A DNA stretch of 64,000 bases from JAFAFN01 sp963707555 (GCA_963707555.1 CAVPQM010000020.1:62001-126000); one strand, 5' to 3'. Shown: positions 22,920 through 31,728, counted from the stretch's first letter. Numbers and translations are program-made. Notes: generated by a model not told the origin, from the letters alone.

Positions 22920-24719
22920 TCAGCCGACGAACCCGATGCCAGCTCCACCCCGGGTGTCGGTCACGCCACCGACCTCGGGTCCGGCGGGCGGGGTCTCGGT
23001 CTCGCTGGCGACCTCGGCGACGGTGACATCGATGATGCCCTGGGCGCAGAGAGGGGCCGGAGGCACGGGGGCCTCACCCTGCTCGATCGTGGTGAGCATC
23101 GGCTTGGCGGGGAAGAGCCCCGTGATCCAGGCGAGGATCTCGGGCACCGCCGAAGTGACTCCGGCGATCAGCTCCGCCGTCAGGGCGGCGCCCCAATCGG
23201 CCCAGTCCTGCTCGGTGAGCGTGAACAGGTTGGCGCCGATGTAGGCGTTCGCCTCGGCGAGTGATGCGAAGCGAGGCGGCGTCGGCTCGCCCTCGCCGCC
23301 ACCCAGCGAGCCCGAGAGGGCTGCGATGGCTGCGGAGATCTGGTCGAAGACCTCTTGCGGCGGGACGGTGTACCACTGGCCGAGTGAGATGTCCGGGACG
23401 TCCTGGGCGGCCTTGTCGCCGACGAAGGTCGTGTGGAACCCGGTGACGACGTCGGGGTTCGGTCCGTCCTTGAGCTCGGTCACCACGACGTTGCCGGCGC
23501 CGATGCCGGGGAGTCGCTCGATGGCGCCCTGGATCTGGGCTGCGGTCGGTGCCTGGTAGGTGGTGAACAGGGCGTAGTCGTTGACGAGTCCTGCTCGGTC
23601 CGACGGGGCCCAGTTCTGCGGTGTCGGCGTCGTGCCTCCCAGCGGCAGCGGGAAGAGCAGGTCGCTGATGTTGTGGCGGGCGGTCCAGATGAGGCCGGTC
23701 TCCTCCTCGCCGACCTTCAGGGAGAAGGCGACAGGGCGAGGGGCGAGGATGCCGTCACCGGACCAGTTCGCTCCGAGGGAGACCTCCTGGACCTCGTCGA
23801 TGCCGGGGGTGCCCGACTCTTCCTTCGGCATGCCGCAGATCTCGACGGTGGTCGAGTAGGTGCCCGGTTCTGCAGGAGCGGTGAACGAGAAGACGCCGTT
23901 GGTGATCGACGCGGAGCCGGCTGCCGGCTGTTCGGTGATCTTGAGCGACTCGGGCATCAGAGGGGTCTTGCCCGGCGTGATGACCTCGCCGAGCAGGTCC
24001 TTCGTCACCGTCTGACCGGCGTCGGCCTCGAGGGTGACGACCTCGGGGTTGAACAGCGGTGCATCGGGGTCACGCACGGTCGTCTTCGAGATCAAGTTCG
24101 ATCCCTGGACCGAGCAGGCGAGCTTGAGGCTCAGCGTGGCGCCCGCGACGGAGAGCCCTGCATCGAGGGTCACCGCGCCGACCCGGTAGGTGATGATGCC
24201 GCCCGAGGTGGTGGTGATCTTGTCGCCGACGGTGCCGATCGGCAGGTTCGCCGGGACGCCCACCTTCGGGGCGATCGTGATCGGCCCGGGCACGGACTTC
24301 GTGAACTCGGTCGGCGTTGCCGGCCCGCGAACGAGCTGGGTGACGTTGATGTTCGTGACGGTGAGCGCCGGGATCAGCGCCGCCGCCTTGTCGATCAGCT
24401 CCTGGCCCATCGTGGCGGTCCAGTTGAACGCGGCGTCGATCTCCTGATCGAGACCGGCGGTCTCGGGAACGTCGCCGCCCGACACGACGAGGGTCACACC
24501 GACCTTGTCGGAGCCGAGGATTCCGGCGGCGCCTGCGAGCGTCGCGTTGGTCGCGGCATCGCGACCACCACAGCTGAGCTGGACGGTCGTGTTGACCGGC
24601 GCCGCGCCGGTGGTGGTGGTCGTCGCGGCGACGAGGCCACCGGACAGGACGGCGGTCGCCAGGATGGCGGCACCTGCCCTGCGTCGTGCCGGCCGGAGCC
24701 GGGTCGGTCGAACTCGCAT
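22920..24719 (-). CDS. Large exported protein of unknown function
   Basis: The product is 599 aa; the ATG has ggag 8 bases upstream. The basic start (MRVRPTRLRPARRRAG) and hydrophobic stretch (AAILATAVLSGGLVAATTTTTGAAP) form a Sec signal peptide, with AxA cleavage near residue 40. The mature part is beta-rich with repeated Ig-like or sandwich patterns (PGTYSTTVEICGMPKEES, TITNGVFSFTAPAEPGTY), an Ala-rich region (FDQISAAIAALSGSLGGGEGE) and a Pro-rich C-terminus. No anchor, LPXTG or catalytic motif is seen. It may be an abundant surface or matrix protein. An inverted repeat lies in its leader. Confidence 0.6.
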   Translation of the reverse strand: MRVRPTRLRPARRRAGAAILATAVLSGGLVAATTTTTGAAPVNTTVQLSCGGRDAATNATLAGAAGILGSDKVGVTLVVSGGDVPETAGLDQEIDAAFNWTATMGQELIDKAAALIPALTVTNINVTQLVRGPATPTEFTKSVPGPITIAPKVGVPANLPIGTVGDKITTTSGGIITYRVGAVTLDAGLSVAGATLSLKLACSVQGSNLISKTTVRDPDAPLFNPEVVTLEADAGQTVTKDLLGEVITPGKTPLMPESLKITEQPAAGSASITNGVFSFTAPAEPGTYSTTVEICGMPKEESGTPGIDEVQEVSLGANWSGDGILAPRPVAFSLKVGEEETGLIWTARHNISDLLFPLPLGGTTPTPQNWAPSDRAGLVNDYALFTTYQAPTAAQIQGAIERLPGIGAGNVVVTELKDGPNPDVVTGFHTTFVGDKAAQDVPDISLGQWYTVPPQEVFDQISAAIAALSGSLGGGEGEPTPPRFASLAEANAYIGANLFTLTEQDWADWGAALTAELIAGVTSAVPEILAWITGLFPAKPMLTTIEQGEAPVPPAPLCAQGIIDVTVAEVASETETPPAGPEVGGVTDTRGGAGIGFVG

Positions 24720-24765
24720 CGCTGTGTCTCCCTGATCGCGTCGCTGGGCCTGTCGGCGGCTCGCC

Positions 24766-24792
24766 GATCGACGTCGCAGCACGACGTCGATC
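24766..24792. promoter_or_regulatory. Inverted repeat in the 5' region of the exported protein gene
   Basis: GATCGACGTCG and CGACGTCGATC form a perfect 11-base stem around a 5-base loop (CAGCA), 47 bases upstream of the ATG at 24719. It could be an operator or a leader hairpin. Confidence 0.5.
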
Positions 24793-25125
24793 TCCCCCGA
24801 AGACCGATCCGCAGTGGTCACCCCGTTTCGGGGAAAAGCGAACATCCGCGTGAATCGGTTCTGCCTTGAGTAGTGGAGCAACACCGCTCTTGGCAAGCAG
24901 TTGGAGTGCAATCGGGCACTTTTGCCAGTCGGATGCCGCGAAGAGTGATCGACGACGCGCCCTACGCGCGATGTCGGGGCCGGAGCGCGAAGATGGAGGA
25001 CGGACAGGGAGCGCGACGGGCTGGTCGCGACGGCGATGGAGGATCGGGTTCCTGGGCGACTCGGGAGCGATGCGACGCGGTGCCGATGGGTGTCAGTGCC
25101 CATCGATGATCGAGGCGCGCCTTGC

Positions 25126-25131
25126 TACCCT
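25126..25131 (+). promoter_or_regulatory. -10 box (TACCCT) of the diguanylate cyclase gene
   Basis: TACCCT lies 28 bases before the GTG at 25159, leaving room for a short leader that carries ggggag. This supports the choice of start. Confidence 0.4.
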
Positions 25132-25158
25132 CACGGCGATGCTGGGGAGCAGAACCGA

Positions 25159-27408
25159 GTGATCAGAGAGCCCGATCCGGGCCACGTCCCGGGACGCGAA
25201 CCAACCACAGGCGACCGGCCGGACGACGGCGCGCACGCTCCCGCGCCACCGACGCTGCAACTCGCGCCGGACGGTTCTGGGTCGGACGGTTTCGCGCCGG
25301 CCGGTTCCGCGCCGGCCGCTTCCGGGTCGGCCGGTTCCGGGTCGGACGGTCCTGCGCCGGAGAGCAGCGAGGCACAGGACCCGGACGACCCACAGCGCGC
25401 CGCGCCCGATGACGCGGCGCGGGTGGACGACGACGAGTCGGAGCTCGAGCCGATCGTGGACCTGCGGGCACCCGACGGGCCGGTGGTGTCCGGTGCACGG
25501 GTCGTCGTGACCAGGCCCACACCGGTCCGCCGCTCGACCGACCCGACCGACACGCCGCCACCGGCACCGCCGGCGGAGCCCGCGGACGAGCCCGCCCCGA
25601 CCCACTCCGCGGTGCCGGGAGTGCCCCGCCACTCCGGCCTCGCGGATCGAGCGGTCGCCGTGGTGGTGGTCCCGGTCGTGGTGCTGGTGGTCACCCTCGC
25701 CACGACCTCGGTGATGCTCGTCGCCGCTCGCACGGCCGCGGGCTCCGAGGCACAGCTGACACGCGACGTCGCTGCGCGGCTCGAGACCCGCGTCGCGCTC
25801 GGCGAGCTGCACACCGCGGTGCTCGCGTCGGTGGCCGCCGGTGTGGGTCAGTCCGTGACATCACCCGACGAGCTGGCCCGCCGTTCGGACGCCGCGACCT
25901 CGGCGATCGACTCGGACGCGGAGGAGTCCGCTGGTGACGCCGTCGTGACCGCCACGGCCGCGGACGATGCGGCGAGGGCCTATGTCGAGGCCGTCGAGGA
26001 GACCGTCGACCGGACCGGCGGCGATCCGCTCGAGCTGGGCAACGAGTTGAGCGCGCTCGACGAGCTGTTCTCCGAGGCCGCGTCGACGTCGGCCGACGCG
26101 GTCGAGTCGCTCGACGTGGCGGCCGCGGACGCGGGCGCAGCTGCGACGAGCCGCACCGCCTGGGGCATCGGCGTCGCGGTGGTCGGCACGCTGGTCGCAG
26201 CGGCGCTCGTGCTGCTCGCCCGAGCGCGCCTCGTCGCCCAGCTCGACCGACCGGTGCGCGGTCTGCGCAGCGCGGTGGCGCGGATCGGTTCGAGTCGGCC
26301 CGCGGTGGCCTCGGTGCTGCAGGGTCCCGAGGAGCTCGTCGTGCTCGGCACCGAGATCGACGCAGCGGCGCGGTCGGTCGCGGACCGCCTCGAGGTGCTC
26401 GAACGTCGCGCGGCGTGGGGCGAGCGCAGCCGGATGATCCTCGAGGCGCTCGAGCTGGCCGACGACGAGCCCGGGGCCTACGAAGTGCTCGGCGAGGCGA
26501 TCGGCATCGTCGGCGGTCGTCATCGTGGTGAGCTCCTGCTCTCCGAGCGCGGGACCTCGCGGCTCACCTCGGTGGCCGCCAGTGCGACGGCCGGCGCGCC
26601 CGGTTGTCCGGTCGACGTCCTCAGCGGCTGCGTCGCACTGCGGCGGGGCCAGGTGAGCGTGTTCGACAGCTCCGAGACCATCAACGCCTGCCCGAAGCTG
26701 CGCGGCCGGCCCTACGGGTCGTGCTCCGCCGTCTGCGTGCCGGTCACCGTCGGGGGTCGCCAGCTCGGCGTGCTGCACGTGACCGGTGACGATGGCGATC
26801 CGCCGGGGACCGATGTCGTCGAACAGCTCGTCGGGCTCTCCTCCCTGCTCGGCAACCGCCTCGGGTCGCTGCGCACGCTCGAGAGCACCCGGCACGAGGC
26901 GTCGACCGACGGACTCACCGGCCTTCCGAACCGACGCACGCTCGAGTCCGAGGTCGCCGAGCTGATCGAGGCGTCGACGCCGTTCGTCATGGTCCTCGCA
27001 GATCTCGACAAGTTCAAACGACTCAACGACAACTTCGGACACGAGGTCGGTGACAAGGCGCTGCAGCTGTTCGCAGGTGTCCTGCGCGACAACGTCCGCG
27101 GCAACGACGTCGTCGCACGACTCGGTGGTGAGGAGTTCGTGCTCGTGTACCCGAACATGTCCGTCGAGATCTCGGTCGAGGCGATCGACCGACTGCGCGG
27201 CGCGTTGGCCCGGGCGGTCGGCAGCAGCCGCATCCCACCGTTCACCTGTTCCTTCGGCATCGCGCACTCGTCGGTCGGCGGCGACGGCGACGTCATCCTG
27301 CGCGTCGCCGATGCAGGTCTGCTGCGCGCGAAGGAGCTCGGCGGTGACCGTGCGGTCGTGGCCGACGAGGCGCTCGCCGCCGACGTCTTCGACGACGAAC
27401 AGGACTGA
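25159..27408 (+). CDS. Membrane diguanylate cyclase (GAF-GGDEF)
   Basis: The product is 749 aa from GTG 25159 (gggag upstream). Order: a disordered N-terminus with a six-fold pentapeptide repeat (~res 36-65), membrane helix 1 (RAVAVVVVPVVVLVVTLATTSVMLV), an extracytoplasmic helical sensor (~200 aa), membrane helix 2 (WGIGVAVVGTLVAAALVLLAR), a HAMP-like linker, a GAF-like domain containing several cysteines (GAPGCPVDVLSGCVALRRG, INACPKLRGRPYGSCSAVC), then GGDEF: STDGLTGLPNRR, VLADLDKFKRLNDNFGHEVGD and RLGGEEFVLVYP. The intact GGEEF signature indicates synthesis of c-di-GMP. No EAL domain is fused. Confidence 0.88.
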   Translation: MIREPDPGHVPGREPTTGDRPDDGAHAPAPPTLQLAPDGSGSDGFAPAGSAPAASGSAGSGSDGPAPESSEAQDPDDPQRAAPDDAARVDDDESELEPIVDLRAPDGPVVSGARVVVTRPTPVRRSTDPTDTPPPAPPAEPADEPAPTHSAVPGVPRHSGLADRAVAVVVVPVVVLVVTLATTSVMLVAARTAAGSEAQLTRDVAARLETRVALGELHTAVLASVAAGVGQSVTSPDELARRSDAATSAIDSDAEESAGDAVVTATAADDAARAYVEAVEETVDRTGGDPLELGNELSALDELFSEAASTSADAVESLDVAAADAGAAATSRTAWGIGVAVVGTLVAAALVLLARARLVAQLDRPVRGLRSAVARIGSSRPAVASVLQGPEELVVLGTEIDAAARSVADRLEVLERRAAWGERSRMILEALELADDEPGAYEVLGEAIGIVGGRHRGELLLSERGTSRLTSVAASATAGAPGCPVDVLSGCVALRRGQVSVFDSSETINACPKLRGRPYGSCSAVCVPVTVGGRQLGVLHVTGDDGDPPGTDVVEQLVGLSSLLGNRLGSLRTLESTRHEASTDGLTGLPNRRTLESEVAELIEASTPFVMVLADLDKFKRLNDNFGHEVGDKALQLFAGVLRDNVRGNDVVARLGGEEFVLVYPNMSVEISVEAIDRLRGALARAVGSSRIPPFTCSFGIAHSSVGGDGDVILRVADAGLLRAKELGGDRAVVADEALAADVFDDEQD
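25264..25353 (+). repeat. 15-base tandem repeat (six units) in the diguanylate cyclase N-terminus
   Basis: Six consecutive 15-base units, such as GCGCCGGACGGTTCT and GGGTCGGCCGGTTCC, encode pentapeptides of the form [AG][PS][AD][GA][SFP]. The GGTTC core and the 15-base period recur at 28326 and inside mutM at 30571. Confidence 0.85.
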
Positions 27409-27444
27409 CGGCCCGAACCGAGCCGGGCCCCGAACCCGGCCGGA

Positions 27445-27450
27445 TAGCGT
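27445..27450 (+). promoter_or_regulatory. -10 box (TAGCGT) of the second LLM gene
   Basis: TAGCGT ends 6 bases before the ATG at 27457 with no Shine-Dalgarno between, which suggests a leaderless transcript separate from the upstream cyclase gene. Confidence 0.5.
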
Positions 27451-27456
27451 TCGCCC

Positions 27457-28302
27457 ATGGACGTCGGCATCTCCTTCGCGAACATCGGACAGCTCGGTGG
27501 CCCGGAGGGGGCCGCAGCGCTCGGCGAGGCATGCGACGCACACGGCGTCGAATCGGTGTGGACCGTCGAGCACGTCGTGGTGCCCGCTGGCTACGAGTCC
27601 ACCTACCCGTATCGCAGCAGCGGACGGATGCCCGGTGGCGAGCAGTCGCCGATCCCGGACCCGTTGATCTGGTTGACCTGGCTCGGTGCGCACTCCGAGC
27701 GGGTGCTGCTGGGCACCGGCATCCTGATCCTCCCGCAGCGGAACCCGTTGGTGCTCGCCAAGGAGGTCGCGACGCTCGACCAGCTGACCGGGGGTCGCGT
27801 GCGCCTCGGTGTCGGCGTGGGTTGGCTCGAGGAGGAGTTCGACGCGATCGGCGTGCCGTTCGCGGAGCGAGGTGCCCGGACCGACGAGTACGTCGCCGCG
27901 CTGCGCGAGCTGTGGGGATCGGAGGAGCCGACGTTCCACGGTCGCTTCTGTTCCTTCGAGCGGGCGCTGTCCAACCCGAAGCCGGTCGGGGGCAGCGTGC
28001 CGATCGTGGTCGGTGGCCACACCGAGATCGCCGCACGGCGCGCGGGTCGGCTCGGCGACGGGTTCTTCCCCGCGAAGTACGACGACCTGGGCCGGTTGCT
28101 CGAGGTCATGCGCTCGGCAGCACAGGACGCGGGGCGTGACGCGGACGCCATCGAGGTGTCGACCGGCGCGCCGAGCGACGCAGCGGGGTTCGCAGCGCTC
28201 GAGCGACTCGGCGTGCGCCGGGTCGTGGTCCCGCCGCCAGCGCTCACGCCCGACGAGATCGGACCTGCCATCGAGCAGCTGATGGATCGGCTGCGGGGCT
28301 GA
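27457..28302 (+). CDS. LLM-class F420-dependent oxidoreductase
   Basis: The product is 281 aa. Family motifs: MDVGISFANIGQLGGPEGAA, GVESVWTVEHVVVPAGYESTYPY, VLLGTGILILPQRNPLVLAKEVATLDQLTGG, RLGVGVGWLEEEFDAIGVPF and PIVVGGHTEIAARRAGRLGDGFFP. The core is that of an F420-dependent luciferase-like enzyme. It has clear divergence from the LLM protein at 11259. The substrate is unknown. It is probably leaderless and monocistronic, ending before a repeat-filled convergent junction. Confidence 0.85.
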   Translation: MDVGISFANIGQLGGPEGAAALGEACDAHGVESVWTVEHVVVPAGYESTYPYRSSGRMPGGEQSPIPDPLIWLTWLGAHSERVLLGTGILILPQRNPLVLAKEVATLDQLTGGRVRLGVGVGWLEEEFDAIGVPFAERGARTDEYVAALRELWGSEEPTFHGRFCSFERALSNPKPVGGSVPIVVGGHTEIAARRAGRLGDGFFPAKYDDLGRLLEVMRSAAQDAGRDADAIEVSTGAPSDAAGFAALERLGVRRVVVPPPALTPDEIGPAIEQLMDRLRG

Positions 28303-28325
28303 CGCCAGCGCTCCGCGACACAGCT

Positions 28326-28380
28326 GATCGGTTCGAACCGGATCGGTTCGAACCGGATCGGTTCGAACCGGAGTGGTTCG
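28326..28380. repeat. Tandem array of three 15-base palindromic units plus a decayed fourth
   Basis: The unit GATCGGTTCGAACCG is repeated exactly three times (28326-28340, 28341-28355, 28356-28370), then a decayed copy (GAGTGGTTCGG) follows. Each unit contains the 12-base palindrome CGGTTCGAACCG. It lies in the convergent junction between the LLM gene and the VanY-like gene, 23 bases after one stop and 26 bases from the other. Confidence 0.9.
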
Positions 28381-28405
28381 GACTCCAGCAGATCGACCCG
28401 GAGGG

Positions 28406-29734
28406 TCAGTTGCCGTTCGTGCTCCAGTGCCACGGCTCCGACGGCAGGTTGTAGAAGCCGTAGCTCGCCGCGTTGGCCTTGAGCCAGTGGAAGCCGGAGC
28501 TGCTGCGGGTCAGGGTGGACCCACCCTGGGTGAAGTCGATGGCGAGGCCACGCTCGTGCATCGACGAGCCCGGACGAGCGGTGGGCGGACGGCACGCCGA
28601 CGCCGGCTTCTCGTAGATGTTGTACTGACCGTCGCCGCAGTTGTTGCGACGTGTGGCGATCTGGCCCGCGGAGTCGCGGTAGCCGCCGCCGCCGAAGTTG
28701 ATGCCCGAGGCCGAGGCTGCGGCGAGCAGGCTCTGCAGGTTGCCGGCGATCGACGAGTGCACGCGGATGCCTCCGACGCTCACGATGCCGCTGCCGCCCA
28801 CGATCGGAGGTGTCGATCCTCCGCGACCGCCTCCTCCGCCGCCGCCACCACCACCACCGGTGGGCGCGCTCCTGGTCGCCATGCTGGCCCGTCGAGCGTT
28901 GTCGGCGGCACGCTGCGCCGCGACGGCCTTGGCGATCTCTGCCTGCTTGGAGCTGATCGAGCTGGAGAGCTTCGAGTCGATCGCGGCGAGCGAGTCGGCC
29001 TCGGCGAGGGCGGCCTCGATGCGCTGCTCGACCTGGGCGGCGAACGCCTGCTGCTCGGCGTAGGCGGAGTTCAGCTCACCGAGTCGTTCGTCGGCCGCCG
29101 CCTGGTGCTGCGCCGCACGCTCGGCGGCGCTCGTCGCAGCGGCGCGCTGGATCTCGAGGTCTTCCTGGACGGAGCGGAAGCGTTCGGTCAGGTCGACGTT
29201 CTCGTTGGCCTTGACCGCGAGCAGGGTGCGCTTGTTCACGGTGTCGTTGATGTCGCTGGAACCCAGCGTGGTGAACGAGTCGTTGCTACCCATGTTCACG
29301 TACGCCTCGACGGCGGACGTCTTCATCTGCGCGGTGATCTGGTCGAGCTCGGCCTGCTTGTCGGCCTGCGCCTTCTCGGCGGCAGCCTTGTCGGCGTTCG
29401 CCTGGCTGACGGCGCGCTCTGCCTCTTCCAGTCGGTCCTGCTGGGCGTTCACGTTCGCATTGAGCGTGGTGAGCGCAGCGCTGACCTGGGCGTCGGTCGC
29501 CTCGAGCGCGTTGACCTCGCTGGCCTGGGCCGCCTTCTTCTGGCGGACGGCGTCGCGCTCCTTCTGGAGCTGGGCCAGGGTCTTGTCCTGGGTGGGTGCA
29601 GCGCTCACCGGCGACGCAGCGATCGGCAGCAGGCTCACCGCGGCGGCTGCCAACGCCGCAGTCGCCAGTCGCATGCGGGGGGCGTGTCGGCGCGTGTTGG
29701 TTCGGCCGGCGGATGTCGGTTCGATGATCGTCAC
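28406..29734 (-). CDS. Exported coiled-coil protein with VanY/M15 D,D-carboxypeptidase domain
   Basis: The product is 442 aa from GTG 29734; an open frame reaches 29833, so the start is uncertain. A signal peptide (MRLATAALAAAAVSLLPIAASPVSA) is followed by ~240 residues of coiled coil (TLAQLQKERDAVRQKKAAQASEVNAL...), a Gly-rich linker (GGGGGGGGGGGRGG), and a peptidase domain with RPGSSMHERGLAIDFTQGG (HxxxxxxD zinc site) and SEPWHWS (ExxH). The architecture resembles actinobacterial cell-wall hydrolases kept in check by coiled coils. It should cleave peptidoglycan stem peptides outside the membrane. Confidence 0.82.
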   Translation of the reverse strand: MTIIEPTSAGRTNTRRHAPRMRLATAALAAAAVSLLPIAASPVSAAPTQDKTLAQLQKERDAVRQKKAAQASEVNALEATDAQVSAALTTLNANVNAQQDRLEEAERAVSQANADKAAAEKAQADKQAELDQITAQMKTSAVEAYVNMGSNDSFTTLGSSDINDTVNKRTLLAVKANENVDLTERFRSVQEDLEIQRAAATSAAERAAQHQAAADERLGELNSAYAEQQAFAAQVEQRIEAALAEADSLAAIDSKLSSSISSKQAEIAKAVAAQRAADNARRASMATRSAPTGGGGGGGGGGGRGGSTPPIVGGSGIVSVGGIRVHSSIAGNLQSLLAAASASGINFGGGGYRDSAGQIATRRNNCGDGQYNIYEKPASACRPPTARPGSSMHERGLAIDFTQGGSTLTRSSSGFHWLKANAASYGFYNLPSEPWHWSTNGN

Positions 29735-29914
29735 AGCTGTGGGTTCGCCTCGGGAGAGAGATCGTCGCGGCACGTCACGGCACTTCGTAACGCAACCGCA
29801 ATCTAGCAGAGTCATCTGGCGCGTGCAGGGCATGCTGAGACGTCACACGGAGCGGACGTCACACGCAGCGGTCCGCGAGCGGTCGTCGCACGCACATGTA
29901 GGACGGCCGCGGCG

Positions 29915-30812
29915 TCACTTCCGTTGACACACGGGACAGAACGACGTCGTGCGCGCATCGATCACCGTGCGCCGCAGGATCTCGGAGCAACGGGAGCACG
30001 GCTCGCCGTACCGGCCGTAGCAGTCGAGGTGGCGTTGGTTGGTGCCGCTCCCGCCCTCTGCATCGCGGTAGTTCCGCAGCGTGGTGCCGCCGTTGTCCAC
30101 GCCCGCCTGCAGCACGTCGCGCACCGTGTCGCGAAGCCGCTGCGACTGGACGACCGTCAGCCGCCGAGCCGCGGGGTGGACCCCGGCGCGCCACAGCGCT
30201 TCGTCGGCGTAGATGTTGCCGACCCCGGCGACCACGCGTTGGGACAGCAGCAAGGTCTTGACCGCTCGCCGTCGCGAGTTCACCGCCGCTCGCAGATGCT
30301 CCGGCGTGAACTCCTCGTCGAAGGGTTCGGGGCCGAGCGCTGCGAGCGTGGGCAGCTCGTGGTGTCGACCGAAGTCGACGACCGCCAGGCGACCGAAGCG
30401 TCGGACGTCGTCGAACACGAGCACTCGTCCGTCGTCGAGGTCCCACCTCGCCCGCAGATGGCCGAACGTCGAGGACCCGGCGTCCAGCGCGGATGGCGAG
30501 GCGAGCACCGCGAGCCGCCCGGTCATGCCGAGGTGGACGACCAGTTGTCGACGCCCGGCATCGGCTGTCCCGATGGGTTCGCTCCTGATGGGTTCGCCGC
30601 GTGATGGGTTCGCGTGTGATGGGGCCGGTCGGCACGAGCGTCATGAGGAGGTACTTCCCGCGACGCGTGATCTCGGTGACGGTGTGGCCGACCGCCAGCG
30701 GTGCGTCGTCGAACTTCGCGGAGGGGAAGGCCCACGCGTCGACGACGTCGGCCCCGACGAGCAGCGGCTCGAGCTGGCGTCGGATGGTCTCGACCTCGGG
30801 GAGCTCCGGCAT
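29915..30812 (-). CDS. mutM: Formamidopyrimidine-DNA glycosylase (MutM/Fpg), frameshifted by an internal repeat
   Basis: The corrected product is ~298 aa. It starts MPELPEVETIRRQLEPLLVG, with the catalytic N-terminal Pro and Glu. Conserved features continue: RRGKYLL, HLGMTG, ALGPEPFDEEFT, QRVVAGVGNIYADEALWRAGVHP and the zinc finger CYGRYGEPCSRC ... TSFCPVCQRK. It removes oxidised purines such as 8-oxoG. Between KYLLMTLVPTG and QLVVHLGMTG there is an unusual insertion made of 15-base GATGGGTTCG repeats; one unit is 16 bases and breaks the frame. Either this is a sequencing error or the copy is inactive or phase-variable. Confidence 0.85.
30571..30624. repeat. 15-base GATGGGTTCG tandem repeat inside mutM
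   Basis: Units at 30571-30585, 30586-30601 and 30602-30616 share (T/C)GATGGGTTCGC, and a partial copy follows. The middle unit has 16 bases. The insertion lies in the hairpin preceding the HLGMTG motif of MutM. The core GAT(C/G)GGTTCG is shared with the array at 28326. Confidence 0.85.
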
Positions 30813-30894
30813 CACCGAAGTGTCGCGCCGTCGCGGGCGTGCGGCGTTTCGGTGCCCGGGGTGGTCGTCCCCCAGCCACCGGCGAGGCAGGCGC

Positions 30895-30900
30895 TACCGT
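30895..30900 (+). promoter_or_regulatory. -10 box (TACCGT) of a leaderless parA gene
   Basis: TACCGT ends 6 bases before the ATG at 30907 and no Shine-Dalgarno is present, consistent with a leaderless transcript. Confidence 0.5.
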
Positions 30901-30906
30901 GTTTCC

Positions 30907-31728
30907 ATGGGTGTCACGGCGGTGGTGAACCAGAAGGGCGGCGTCGGCAAGACGACGGTGTCGCTCGGGCTGGCCGCAGCGGCAGCGGCGCAGGGCCGAC
31001 GTGTCCTGGTGGTCGACCTCGACCCGCAGGCGAACTCGACCACCGGCCTGGGCGTCTGGGACGCCTCGGCGACGATCGACACGGCGCTCGATGCCGAACG
31101 GCCCGGCTCCCTGCGGGAGATCATCGTCGATTCCGCATGGACCATGGAGCCGATGCGGTCGACGGTGCGAGTGGCGCCGAGCTCGCCCCGGCTCGCACAG
31201 CGCGAGCACCAGCTGGCCATGGACGTGATCGGTGCGCAGGACCGCCTGGCGGTGGCGCTGACCGGTGTCGTCGACGACGTCGACGACGTGATCATCGACT
31301 GTCCGCCGTCGCTGGGACTGCTGACGGTCAACGCGCTGTTCGCAGCGGATGCGGTGCTCATCGTGGCCGAGCCCGCGGCGTGGAGCGCCGACGGTGTCGA
31401 GCAGATCCTGCTCAACGTGTCGCGGATCGCCGAGCGTCGAGGCGGCCGTCCGTCGGTCGCCGGCATCGTCGTGAACCGCCTGGGTCGCACCCGCGACGCC
31501 GCCTACTGGGCGGGCCAGCTCGCCGAGACCCATCCGACCCTGGTGATCGAGCCCGCCGTTCGGCTCCGGGCAGCGGTGGCCGAGGCCGCCGCGCAGTCGC
31601 TGCCCGTGCACGCGCTGCATCGTGACGGCGCGGCCGAGGCCGCCGACGAGTTCGACCGGTTGGCGGTGCGCCTCGGCGTGGGTGAGGCAGCGCCCGAACC
31701 GCTGTCGAGTGGAACTGGAGAGCTCTGA
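30907..31728 (+). CDS. ParA/Soj-family partitioning ATPase (orphan)
   Basis: The product is 273 aa. Deviant Walker A is intact (NQKGGVGKTTVSLGLA), Walker A' VDLDPQANSTTGLG and Walker B DDVIIDCPPSLGLLTVNAL follow. The C-terminal part has a run of basic residues near RLGRTRDAAYWAGQ. There is no ParB gene; the only co-transcribed gene (1-base overlap, TGATG) encodes a Pro/Ala-rich membrane protein. Such orphan ParA proteins position cargo (chemoreceptors, compartments, divisome) rather than DNA. Here the cargo is not known. The gene is probably leaderless. Confidence 0.85.
   Translation: MGVTAVVNQKGGVGKTTVSLGLAAAAAAQGRRVLVVDLDPQANSTTGLGVWDASATIDTALDAERPGSLREIIVDSAWTMEPMRSTVRVAPSSPRLAQREHQLAMDVIGAQDRLAVALTGVVDDVDDVIIDCPPSLGLLTVNALFAADAVLIVAEPAAWSADGVEQILLNVSRIAERRGGRPSVAGIVVNRLGRTRDAAYWAGQLAETHPTLVIEPAVRLRAAVAEAAAQSLPVHALHRDGAAEAADEFDRLAVRLGVGEAAPEPLSSGTGEL

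Larger units (their letters stand above)
24720..25158. other. Divergent regulatory region without genes
   Basis: This 439-base gap lies between the exported-protein gene (minus) and the diguanylate cyclase gene (plus). It holds an 11-base-stem inverted repeat at 24766-24792, a small CCCCG-TTT-CGGGG hairpin at 24821-24833, and a TACCCT -10 box for the cyclase at 25126-25131. The middle (24840-24960) is A/T-richer than the surrounding DNA, as expected for promoters. No ORF with a convincing start is seen. Confidence 0.55.

Noticed and set aside
28326..28380. CRISPR-like array
   Set aside because: Units are contiguous 15-mers without spacers, and no cas genes are present.
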